Both the position numbers and the translations under genes were made by a program. Below, piece after piece: positions 33,640 to 44,278 of a stretch of 64,000 nucleotides of DNA; within the stretch, counting starts at the first letter, position 1; the number at the start of each line of letters is the position of its first letter. Source of the DNA: Globodera rostochiensis. Taxonomy: Eukaryota; Nematoda; Chromadorea; Rhabditida; Heteroderidae. Under the pieces are notes generated by a model. It made no database searches. It was not told where the DNA came from and worked only from the letters and a program-made list of their open reading frames with translations. The DNA lies in contig JAEVLN010000006.1 in assembly GCA_018350325.1 (NCBI GenBank), forward strand, positions 2,308,693 through 2,372,692, given 5' to 3'.

Positions 33640-35400
33640 TATAAACTAACAATTTTAGATGGGGTTAACTATCAAAAGTGGAATCTTGGTTAATTTGCAT
33701 CAACCACCAAAAGTAAACATTTTAATTCATCACATAATAAACATTTTTCTTCACCGTAACTTTAATAATTCTTTGTCCGTAGATTGAATCATTTTTATTT
33801 CGTTTTTAAAAAAGATTTATGTTTTAATTTAAAACCAAAAAATTGCTTTTGGAAATTCTACCCCTTTATATTCATTTTTTCTAGAATTAACTTGTTTATA
33901 TTTCATTTTTTAATAAATAAACTTTTTAATTTTGTTAAATTTACCCCATTTTTATTTTGCTTATTCTCAAAAATTTCCCCCCTAAAATTCTTTTTTAAAT
34001 TTTTCCAAAATTGGTCTTTAATTTCCAATTTTCAGGGTTTATTTAAATTTGCTTTAAAATTCTTTTTCCCGCCTTTCTCTTTCATTTTTGGTTTTTAAAC
34101 TAAAACAATTTTTAGATGGGGTGCGTTGATGTCCAAATTACTCTCGCCGCCTGACTCTCTCTCTATTTAGCGCACTATTTCTTCAAAAAATAGAATGTGT
34201 GGGTGTGTGTAACTTTCTTCAATGTGGTTTCCGGCTTAAATTTTCGCGGATTCAAACTCAGCTCGAAAAAGTGGAATCGATTGGTTTATTTACGTTTGCA
34301 TCCAACCACCCCAACATAAGATAACAAACAATTCTTCGAATTCCATGGCGTTTTTGACATATATAAATGCATTTTTCTTTGTACCCGCTAGAACTTTAAT
34401 CAATCTCTTTAGTGCCGTGATATTGGATTGATATCTATGTTTTGGACATAGTTTCAGTTATTTGAAAAAGCCACTTATGCTTTTTTAAATTCTAAAAACC
34501 AACACATAAAATATTGCATTCTATCGGCAGAAATTCATGATCCGGTCCCATCTGCATATCTTCATATATTTCTAGAAAAGTTTAACTTGTTTAATATTTC
34601 ATTTTTGGTTATATAAACTAAACAATTTTTAGATGGGGTGCGTTGATGTCCAAATTACTCTCGCCGCCTGACTCTCTCTTTTTAGCACAAATTTCATTGG
34701 ATAAATTACTAAAACAATTTTAGATGGGATGCGTTGATGTCCAAATTACTCTCGGCCGCATGACGCTCTATTTTTAGCAACTATTTTCCTCAAAAAATAA
34801 AATTCATTGAAATTGCATAAACAATTTTTAGATGGGGTGCGGTGATGTCCAAATTACTCTCGCCGCCTGAACTCTCTCTTTTTAGCACACTATTTCCCAA
34901 AAAATAAAAATTTCATGTGAAATTGCTAAACAATTTTTAGATGGGGTGCGTTATGTCAAATTACTCTCGCCGCCTGACTCTCTCTCTATTTAGCGCACTA
35001 TTCCTTCAAAAATAGATGTGTGGGTGTGTGTAACTTTCTTCAATGTGGTTTTCCCGGCTTAAAATTTTCGCGGATCAAACTCAGCTCGAAAAAGTGGAAT
35101 CGATTGGTTTATTACGTTTTGCATCCAACCACCCAACATAAGAGAACAACAATTCTTCGAATTCCATGGCGTTTTTGACCATATATAATGCATTTGCTTT
35201 GCACCCGCTAGAACTTTAATCAATCTCTTTAGTGCCGTGATATTGGATTGAATCTATGTTTTGGACATAGTTTCAGTTATTCTGAAAAAGCCACTTATGC
35301 TTTTTTAAATCTAAAAACCAACACATAAATATTGCATTCTATCGGCAGAAATTCATTATCCGGTCCCATCTGCATATCTTCATATATTTCTAGAAAAGTT
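33640..35400. other. Degraded satellite stretch, probable low-quality consensus
   Basis: From about 33655 to 34100 the satellite text is recognisable but riddled with short deletions, as if letters had been dropped. From 34680 to 35400 units carry many single-base indels (ACCCAACATAAGAGAACAAC for ACCCCAACATAAGATAACAA; TTGACCATATATAATGC for TTGACATATATAAATGC). Neighbouring units are almost identical to each other, so this looks like assembly or consensus error. Confidence 0.55.
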
Positions 35401-38400
35401 TAACTTGTTTAATATTTCATTTTTGGTTATATAAACTAAACAATTTTTAGATGGGGTGCGTTGATGTCCAAATTACTCTCGCCGCCTGACTCTCTATATT
35501 TAGCACACTATTTCCTCAAAAAATAAAATTTCATTGAAATTACTAAAACAATTTTTAGATGGGGTGCGTTGATGTCCAAATTACTCTCGCCGCCTGACTC
35601 TCTATTTTTAGCACACTATTTCCTCAAAAAATAAAATTTCATTGAAATTACTAAAACAATTTTTAGATGGGGTGCGTTGATGTCCAAATTACTCTCGCCG
35701 CCTGACTCTCTCTCTTTTTAGCGCACTATTTCTTCAAAAAATAGAATGTGTGGGTGTGTGTAACTTTCTTCAATGTGGTTTCCGGCTTAAAATTTTCGCG
35801 GATTCAAACTCAGCTCGAAAAAGTGGAATCGATTGGTTTATTTACGTTTGCATCCAACCACCCCAACATAAGATAACAAACAATTCTTCGAATTCCATGG
35901 CGTTTTTGACATATATAAATGCATTTTTCTTTGTACCCGCTAGAACTTTAATCAATCTCTTTAGTGCCGTGATATTGGATTGATATCTATGTTTTGGACA
36001 TAGTTTCAGTTATTTGAAAAAGCCACTTATGCTTTTTTAAATTCTAAAAACCAACACATAAAATATTGCATTCTATCGGCAGAAATTCATGATCCGGTCC
36101 CATCTGCATATCTTCATATATTTCTAGAAAAGTTTAACTTGTTTAATATTTCATTTTTGGTTATTTAAACTAAAACAATTTTTAGATGGGGTGCGTTGAT
36201 GTCCAAATTACTCTCGCCGCCTGACTCTCTATTTTTAGCACACTATTTCCTCAAAAAATAAAATTTCATTGAAATTACTAAAACAATTTTAGATGGGGTG
36301 CGTTGATGTCCAAATTACTCTCGCCGCCTGACTCTCTATTTTTAGCGCACTATTTCCTCAAAAAATAAAATTTCATTGAAATTGCTAAAACAATTTTTAG
36401 ATGGGGTGCGTTGATGTCCAAATTACTCTCGCCGCCTGACTCTCTCTTTCTAGCACACTATTTCTTCAAAAAATAAAATTTCATTGAAATTACTAAAACA
36501 ATTTTTAGATGAGGTGCGTTGATGTCCAAATTACTCTCGCCGCCGACTCTCTCTTTTTAGCACACTATTTCCTCAAAAAATAAAATTTCATTGAAATTGC
36601 TAAAACAATTTTTAGATGGGGTGCGTTGATGTCCAAATTACTCTCGCCGCCTGACTCTCTCTTTCTAGCGCACTATTTCTTTAAAAATAAAATGCTAGAA
36701 AAGTTTAACTTGTTTAATATTTCATTTTTGGTTATTTAAACTAAAACAATTTTTAGATGGGGTGCGTTGATGTCCAAATTACTCTCGCCGCCTGACTCTC
36801 TCTCTATTTAGCGCACTATTTCTTCAAAAAATAGAATGTGTGGGTGTGTGTAACTTTCTTCAATGTGGTTTCCGGCTTAAAATTTTCGCGGATTCAAACT
36901 CAGCTCGAAAAAGTGGAATCGATTGGTTTATTTACGTTTGCATCCAACCACCCCAACATAAGATAACAAACAATTCTTCGAATTCCATGGCGTTTTTGAC
37001 ATATATAAATGCATTTTTCTTTGCACCCGCTAGAACTTTAATCAATCTCTTTAGTGCCGTGATATTGGATTGATATCTATGTTTTGGACATAGTTTCAGT
37101 TTTTCTGAAAAAAGCCACTTATGCTTTTTTAAATTCTAAAAACCAACACATAAAATATTGCATTCTATCGGCAGAAATTCATGATCCGGTCCCATCTGCA
37201 TATCTTCATATATTTCTAGAAAAGTTTAACTTGTTTAATATTTCATTTTTGGTTATATAAACTAAACAATTTTTAGATGGGGTGCGTTGATGTCCAAATT
37301 ACTCTCGCCGCCTGACTCTCTATTTTTAGCACACTATTTCCTCAAAAAATAAAATTTCATTGAAATTACTAAAACAATTTTAGATGGGGTGCGTTGATGT
37401 CCAAATTACTCTCGCCGCCTGACTCTCTATTTTTAGCGCACTATTTCCTCAAAAAATAAAATTTCATTGAAATTGCTAAAACAATTTTTAGATGGGGTGC
37501 GTTGATGTCCAAATTACTCTCGCCGCCTGACTCTCTCTTTTTAGCACACTATTTCTTCAAAAAATAAAATTTCATTGAAATTACTAAAACAATTTTTAGA
37601 TGGGGTGCGTTGATGTCCAAATTACTCTCGCCGCCGACTCTCTCTTTTTAGCACACTATTTCCTCAAAAAATAAAATTTCATTGAAATTGCTAAAACAAT
37701 TTTTAGATGGGGTGCGTTGATGTCCAAATTACTCTCGCCGCCTGACTCTCTCTTTCTAGCGCACTATTTCTTTAAAAATAAAATGCTAGAAAAGTTTAAC
37801 TTGTTTAATATTTCATTTTTGGTTATTTAAACTAAAACAATTTTTAGATGGGGTGCGTTGATGTCCAAATTACTCTCGCCGCCTGACTCTCTCTTTTTAG
37901 CACACTATTTCTTCAAAAAATAGAATGTGTGGGTGTGTGTAACTTTCTTCAATGTGGTTTCCGGCTTAAATTTTCGCGGATTCAAACTCAGCTCGAAAAA
38001 GTGGAATCGATTGGTTTATTTACGTTTGCATCCAACCACCCCAACATAAGATAACAAACAATTCTTCGAATTCCATGGCGTTTTTGACATATATAAATGC
38101 ATTTTTCTTTGCACCCGCTAGAACTTTAATCAATCTCTTTAGTGCCGTGATATTGGATTGATATCTATGTTTTGGACATAGTTTCAGTTTTTCTGAAAAA
38201 AGCCACTTATGCTTTTTTAAATTCTAAAAACCAACACATAAAATATTGCATTCTATCGGCAGAAATTCATGATCCGGTCCCATCTGCATATCTTCATATA
38301 TTTCTAGAAAAGTTTAACTCGTTTAATATTTCATTTTTGGTTATATAAACTAAACAATTTTTAGATGGGGTGCGTTGATGTCCAAATTACTCTCGCCGCC

Positions 38401-39464
38401 TGACTCTCAATTTTTAGCACACTATTTCCGCAAAAAATAAAATTTCATTGAAATTACTAAAACAATTTTAGATGGGGTGCGTTGATGTCCAAATTACTCT
38501 CGCCGCCGACTCTCTCTTTTTAGCACACTATTTCTTTAAAAAACCAAAATTTCATTGAAATTACTAAAACAATTTTTAGATGGGGTGCGTTAATGTCCAA
38601 ATTACTCTCGCCGACTTCTCTTTCTAGCGCACTATTTCTTTAAAAATAAAATGCTAGAAAAGTTTAACTTGTTTAATATTTCATTTTTGGTTATTTAAAC
38701 TAAACAATTTTTAGATGGGGTGCGTTGATGTCCAAATTACTCTCGCCGCCTGACTCTCTATTTTTAGCACACTATTTCCTCAAAAAATAAAATTTCATTG
38801 AAATTACTAAAACAATTTTAGATGGGGTGCGTTGATGTCCAAATTACTCTCGCCGCCGACTCTCTCTTTTTAGCACACTATTTCAACAAAAAATAAAATT
38901 TCATTGAAATTGCTAAAACAATTTTTAGATGGGGTGCGTTGATGTCCAAATTACTCTCGCCGCCTGACTCTCTCTTTTTAGCGCACTATTTCTTCAAAAA
39001 ATAGAATGTGTGGGTGTGTGTAACTTTCTTCAATGTGGTTTCCGGCTTAAAATTTTCGCGGATTCAAACTCAGCTCGAAAAAGTGGAATCGATTGGTTTA
39101 TTTACGTTTGCATCCAACCACCCCAACATAAGATAACAAACAATTCTTCGAATTCCATGGCGTTTTTGACATATATAAATGCATTTTTCTTTGCACCCGC
39201 TAGAACTTTAATCAATCTCTTTAGTGCCGTGATATTGGATTGATATCTATGTTTTGGACATAGTTTCAGTTATTTGAAAAAGCCACTTATGCTTTTTTAA
39301 ATTCTAAAAACCAACACATAAAATATTGCATTCTATCGGCAGAAATTCATGATCCGGTCCCATCTGCATATCTTCATATATTTCTAGAAAAGTTTAACTT
39401 GTTTAATATTTCGTTTTTGGTTATTTAAACTAAAACAATTTTTAGATGGGGTGCGTTGGTACCA

Positions 39465-39960
39465 AGACTCGAGAGTCGAGACTGAGAAATGACACCGATA
39501 GTCGAGACTGAGAAATGACACCGATAGTCGAGACTGAGAAATGACACCGAGATTCGAAACTGAGAAATGACACCGATAGTCGAGACTGAGAAATGACACC
39601 GAGACTCGAGACTGAGAAATGACACCGAGACCCGAGACTGAGAAATGAGACCTAGACTAGAGACTGAGAAATGACACCGAGACTCGAGACTGAGAAATGA
39701 CACCGAGACTCGAGACTGAGAAATGACCCCGAGAGTTGAGACTGAGAAATGACACCGAGAGTCGAGACTGAGAAATGACACCGAGAGTCGAGACTGAGAA
39801 ATGACACCGAGATTCGAAACTGAGAAATGACACCGATAGTCGAGACTGAGAAATGACACCGAGACTTTAGACTAAGAAATGACACCGAGACTCGAGACTG
39901 AGAAATGAGACCGAGAGTCGAGACTGAGAAATGACCCCCGAGACTCGAGACCGAGACCCA
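39465..39960. repeat. Expanded 26-bp tandem repeat
   Basis: About 18 copies of ACTGAGAAATGACACCGAGA with CTCGAG or TAGTCG between. The orthologous repeat in copy 1 (14668-14842) holds only a few units. Minus-strand ORFs of up to 144 codons over it (repeated CHFSVS-like peptide) are repeat shadows. Confidence 0.93.
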
Positions 39961-40333
39961 AAAAAATTCGTCGGTTCGAGAATTTCGAGACCGAGACTCT
40001 CGAACAGCCCTAGTTGGCACTAGGGTTGGCGGTGCTAAACCGGACCGTAGAACTGGGATTTTTTTGGTTCATTCGGTTCGGATACCCGATAGAATCCAGG
40101 AACCGCCAATCCTGTCACACCATTGTTTTTTGGCATTGGCACGGTAAAGACAGAGGTCTGGACAGACAGTCTTAGACCAGGGATGTAACCGGATGCCAAA
40201 AAAAAAGTGGGCCCAAAAATGTCCCGGAATCCGATGGCATCCCTGAGTTGGACAGACACACTAGGGGCAGAATACATTTGTTGGCACCATCGGAGTTCAG
40301 CAGAAAATTTAAAAGAATATTAATAATTCGCAG

Positions 40334-40855
40334 AAGAGGAACACTGGGGGACCCGACCTGCATTTCTCGTGAACGCGCACTGCAGGAGATGCATGCAAAC
40401 TGGTGAGTGTGGGGGCGCAATTCGCCGTCTAATTTCAAAGAAAAATATATTTTTAAGTTTAATTTGCCTAATTAATTTTATAAATTAGTTCAAATTTGCA
40501 CATAAAAATTTGTCGTTTTTATTTTTTTTTAATTTTAAGAAATATATTTTTTTTTTGTTATTTATTAGCTTCCTCCTCGTCCCACTGATGCCTCTAATTT
40601 GGCTAATTAATTTTATAAAATAGTTCAAATTTGCACAGAAAAATTTGTCGTTTTATATTTTTTTAATTTTAAAATATAAATTTTTTCGTTAATTTGATTT
40701 TTTTACAATTTTTTAGCTTTCTCCTCGTCCCACTAATGCCTCTTTGTGTGGCAAATGCAACAACCCCTCCGGCGCTGCCACCCCAACAACGACCGCGGAC
40801 AGGCACCCGAACATCACTCCTATTAAATTCTCGAGAAAGGGGGACACTTTCTTGA
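40334..40855 (+). pseudogene. Duplicated last two exons of the GPCR
   Basis: 40334-40402 and 40717-40855 match GPCR exons 15 and 16 (15278-15346 and 15454-15592) in length and frame. They keep the acceptors, the GTGAGT donor and the final TGA, with a few replacements. Between them the acceptor and exon start are duplicated again (TTATTAGCTTCCTCCTCGTC near 40563-40583). No receptor core precedes them; the 26-bp repeat and satellite do. Non-functional copy. Confidence 0.85.
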
Positions 40856-41333
40856 AAAAAAGAGCAGAAAAAATAGGATTTTTTTTTTGAATTTCTTAAT
40901 AAAAAAACAACTTTTTGCTGCTAACAAATTTTGAAATTCGGAAAAAACCACATTTTGAAATTATTTTAGCAAATTTTCCATGCTTATTATATTCTAATAC
41001 ATATTTTTGCGCGCAAATTTTACTGATTTATAACAGTATGTACACATTTTTGTACACCCAATGATGAAATTTATGGTATAAAATTCGAACATTCATTCTT
41101 TATACGACGAATGTGACCGGATGCCGGATTTTTGGACATTTTTGATTCCGGTATGCCAGATTATAGCTTCTTTTTTTGGAATATGTTTCAGTTTATGCGT
41201 CCAATCAACAACAACAAAAAAAAATAAAAATATTGGAGCATTCTAGGGATGCTCGGGAATTGAAATTTTCAAGAACCGAGACCGAGAAATGACACCGAGA
41301 CTCTCGAGCATCCCTTAGAGCATTCCGTCCCAC

Positions 41334-41525
41334 TCAAATGGGCATTTTCGTTTCGTTGGAAGTGCCGTCGGCGCCAAATTGTTTCGTAAATTTGTAGGCA
41401 CGGAACACAATCGAGTACACCCAACACGAAAGAAAGGCAACCATCAAGAGTATAAAGAATGAAAATTCGCCTGTTGAAGATCCGACGATTATGTTTTCAT
41501 ATTCTTTGAGTGAAACGCCAAACAT
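41334..41525 (-). CDS. Small membrane protein, paralogue B
   Basis: ATG at 41525, TGA at 41334, 63 residues: MFGVSLKEYENIIVGSS, a helix FFILLMVAFLSCWVYSI, VFRAYKFTKQ and a tail ending KMPI. Acceptor-like TTTGTTTAG stands two bases before the ATG, as in paralogue A. In-frame indels and conservative changes between the two copies point to selection for a protein. Confidence 0.6.
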   Translation of the reverse strand: MFGVSLKEYENIIVGSSTGEFSFFILLMVAFLSCWVYSIVFRAYKFTKQFGADGTSNETKMPI

Positions 41526-41574
41526 TACTAAACAAAAAACAATTTTTGTAATTAATAATAAATATAAATAATAG

Positions 41575-42092
41575 TAGGGTTGGTCACGGTCAGTTTTAAA
41601 CCGAGGGTACCGGTTTTCGGTTAGAACCATAGGGGGGACCCTATTGATTTACAAATTCTTAATTTTTGGGTGAATTTTCATAACAATTATCGTTAAAATC
41701 TTAAAATTTATCCCGGCAGGGACTCCGCCCATTCCTAAAAACTTGAAGAAAAAATTACCGTATTTTAAGCAGAGATCGTATCGAAAAAATTTCAATATCA
41801 GTACATTAAAACCAAAATATCAGATTTTAGGGCCAGAAATTAGTACATTTAAAATTTACAAAATGTTAAAAAATATAGTAAATATTTATTTTTTCGCATA
41901 AAAAAATGTTTGTTTTTTAATCATATTTCTCTCCACCATTTTAAACCGAAACACCGGTATCCCCGGTTAGACCGGTTTTACGCCCCCCGGTTTTAGGTTT
42001 CGGGTTTTGGGACAAAAAAGCCGGTTTTCGGTTTCGGGTTTTGGGACAAAAAAGCCGGTTTTAGGTTTCGCTTCCTTCGGTGACCCACCCTA
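41575..42092. mobile_element. TIR element, 518 bp, absent from paralogous copy
   Basis: Termini TAGGGTTGGTCACGG and CGGTGACCCACCCTA; flanks AATAATAG and ACTAATAC agree at 6 of 8 bases. Arms contain ACCGGTTTTCGGTTTCGGG words. Copy 1 reads straight through the site near 25535 (AATATAAAAATACCATAAAT), so insertion followed the duplication. Confidence 0.82.
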
Positions 42093-42422
42093 ACTAATAC
42101 TACCATAAATTGAGTCCGACGATTTAAACATCAGAAGGCGTTGCAGTACAAAATATAAAATTTCGAAAAATGTGTGCAGTATAGAAATTGCCTATATTTT
42201 TAAATAATTAAGCATATTATTCATTCAGAAAAAACGCTTTAAAAGTCCTTACAAATAAGGACAGAAAGGGCAAATACATTCGATGGGACCGTTTCCCAAA
42301 AATATGTCCACACAAAATTGGTAGCCAACAGAGAAATGACACCAAACAATCCTGAATTTGCGTTATTTTAAATACATTTAAATTTAAATTGTAAAAAAAT
42401 AATAATTTTTAAAGCTTTTTAC

Positions 42423-42524
42423 CACAACTTTGTAGACTACCATTGCATTTAAACCAGTTAAAAAGAACAAAGGTGCGGTGATTAGGCATCCGAAAATGTT
42501 CAGAAACGTAAAAAGCCATGCCAT
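42423..42524 (-). CDS. Possible first exon of paralogue B membrane protein
   Basis: ATG at 42524: MAWLFTFLNIFG, then a hydrophobic run to VVYKVV and a donor-like GTG|GTAAAA. It resembles MVWIFAIVNILG at 25800 in copy 1. How it connects to 41334-41525 is unclear because the frame between them is not settled. Confidence 0.35.
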
Positions 42525-43430
42525 TTTATATGCTTCCTAAATTGCATTTGTTTAAGAAGCATCGCTTAATTTTGTTCAAAACTAATTAAATTATAAAATT
42601 TACCTCCGTTACATGGCCTCGATAACCGCACATCCATTTGTCATAAAAACGCGCCATTTTTAAGTTTAAAAATCTTTAAAAATATTATTTTAACTTTCAA
42701 AATAATTCAATTTAAACATCAATTTTCCTAAACCCTTAAAAAACATTTTAAAGAATGAAAATTGTTGTCTAAATATGTAATTTTATTTCTCATTTGCTAA
42801 CTTTAAAAAGGATTTTGTAACAAAAATTCAACGCAATTTATTTTTTTCATTAATAAATAAAAAATTGAGTAAATTAAAAGACGCCGACTTTTGACAAAAA
42901 AGAGGGAACCATTTTGGTTTAAATTAAATACGAAATGGGCGGTAAATGATCAAAGTGATCAATCAGACAAATTCCAATCACTTTTCACAATTTTTGTTAT
43001 GGGCAAGTCGACGAATGGAATGGGCCAGACAATTAAATTCAATTTTGTTTTTCCTTTTTTTGTCAAAAAATAAACACAAATTTAACAATTGGGCAAAGTG
43101 ATCGGTAGATAATCAATCCGTTGATGGAATAAACAACAGAAAATTACACTTTTCTCTTACCTATTCGGGCGAAAATGTTTTTGCCGAAGAGTTCAAGAGT
43201 GTTAAGGCAAACATTTAATTCCAAACTTTTGAATGTTTTCAAACCTTCCATCGAAAGAATCGCGCGAGTTTAAAGGTTAAAAACAAAGAAATTTACTATA
43301 TCTAAATAAAAAACCAAAATTTAAATGAAACCAAACATTTTGTTCCCTATTACCTATTTAAATGAAAAAACTGATAATTTAATTAATAAAATTGATTTTC
43401 AACAAAAATTGCGACTTCCGGCGCTTTCGG

Positions 43431-44278
43431 AGTTTTAATTATGAAGTTTTTGACTGTGCCAAATTGCATTGAATGGTTTAAGAAATATTTTGATGTCCGG
43501 GTACAAATGTCGAAACATTCAAATAAATAAATTGAATCGAATTCTAAATTTAAATTTAAATATTAATAAAATAAAATATAATATAATTTTCTCTCTCCTC
43601 TTTTATTAGTCCCTCAAATCGATGCCTCTTTTCACATTGATCTCCGTTTTTGAGCACTTTCGTTTTTTTCTTTTATTCTATGGTCCGCGGGTTAATTGGA
43701 AACTTCACCGGACCGATTAAAAAAGTGGTGGATTTTAATTGACAAAAAAAAATTGGTGCAACAAAAAATTTAAAAATTATTGTTAGCATAACGACAAAAC
43801 ATTGGCAATTCCGATGCCAAAAGGTCGTGTCGTCGATTGCGACCGCTGCCGGAACTTCACAAATCCATCCAAAAAACGTTTAAATTTAATATCCTCAGGC
43901 CGTAAAGCTCATAAATTGTTTTTTTTTTATTTTATGCATTTTTATTTTTTATATATTTACAGTCGCAAACAAAACCGATGGTTTGATTATTCTTAATATG
44001 CCTGTCACCGAAGAATGTTGGGCCCCGGTTCGCAGTCCTGGGGCTGACCCCCCCCCCCTAGTTGAAAGTTTTGGGGGAAAAAAGGGGATGGTTTTCTGGC
44101 CATAACTTTTTTGATATTTGTCCAATCGAAAGCGTTGGCTCAACAATAGCTTCAGCTCTCCGAGAGCTTATGAATGGCTTTAAGAATGTATGAATTGGTT
44201 AAGTTTTGAAATCAGTGTTGAACGTATAAAACATTTGATTGCACGCAGAAATAGAGCCCTTTTTTGGCATCCGGTTAA
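43431..44278. other. No gene seen; 3' flank of the EB/lustrin/Kunitz gene
   Basis: AT-rich. Short stretches such as MPKGRVVDCDRC (43814, +) and a 32-codon ORF at about 43622 (+) are not supported by splice context or similarity. Confidence 0.5.

Larger units (their letters stand above)
26750..39459. repeat. 12.7-kb satellite array, 108-bp unit with ~1.09-kb higher-order unit
   Basis: The basic unit (about 108 bp) contains TTTTTAGATGGGGTGCGTTG, ATGTCCAAATTACTCTCGCC, GCCTGACTCTCTATTTTTAG and AAAATAAAATTTCATTGAAA. Several short units alternate with a longer segment that starts TAGAATGTGTGGGTGTGTG and runs about 480 bp. The long segment occurs about 11 times (near 29.09, 29.86, 30.93, 32.03, 33.22, 34.20, 35.02, 35.75, 36.84, 37.93 and 39.01 kb), usually 1.07-1.2 kb apart. 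The array is interrupted by a hAT element at 27700-28676 and by a degraded stretch at 33.64-34.10 kb. It separates the two segmental-duplication blocks. Confidence 0.95.
39460..41044. repeat. Segmental duplication, copy 2, left part (GPCR 3' end)
   Basis: Starts abruptly after the satellite (GGGGTGCGTTG|GTACCAAGACTC) inside the 26-bp repeat of the MITE seen at 14668. It then follows 14800-15757: GTTGGCACTAGGGTTGGCGG, GACCGTAGAACTGGGATT, the last two GPCR exons and TTACTGATTTATAACAGTAT. Confidence 0.9.
41050..43430. repeat. Segmental duplication, copy 2, right part
   Basis: Continues directly from the GPCR 3' block and matches 24985-26670. It contains the second small membrane-protein gene and one extra TIR element (41575-42092) that copy 1 lacks. 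Confidence 0.85.

Noticed and set aside
26750..39459. CRISPR-like array of regular repeats
   Set aside because: Units are contiguous with no variable spacers and the context is eukaryotic; it is a satellite.
39384..40020. Minus-strand ORFs of up to 144 codons with CHFSVS repeats
   Set aside because: Translation of the expanded 26-bp repeat.
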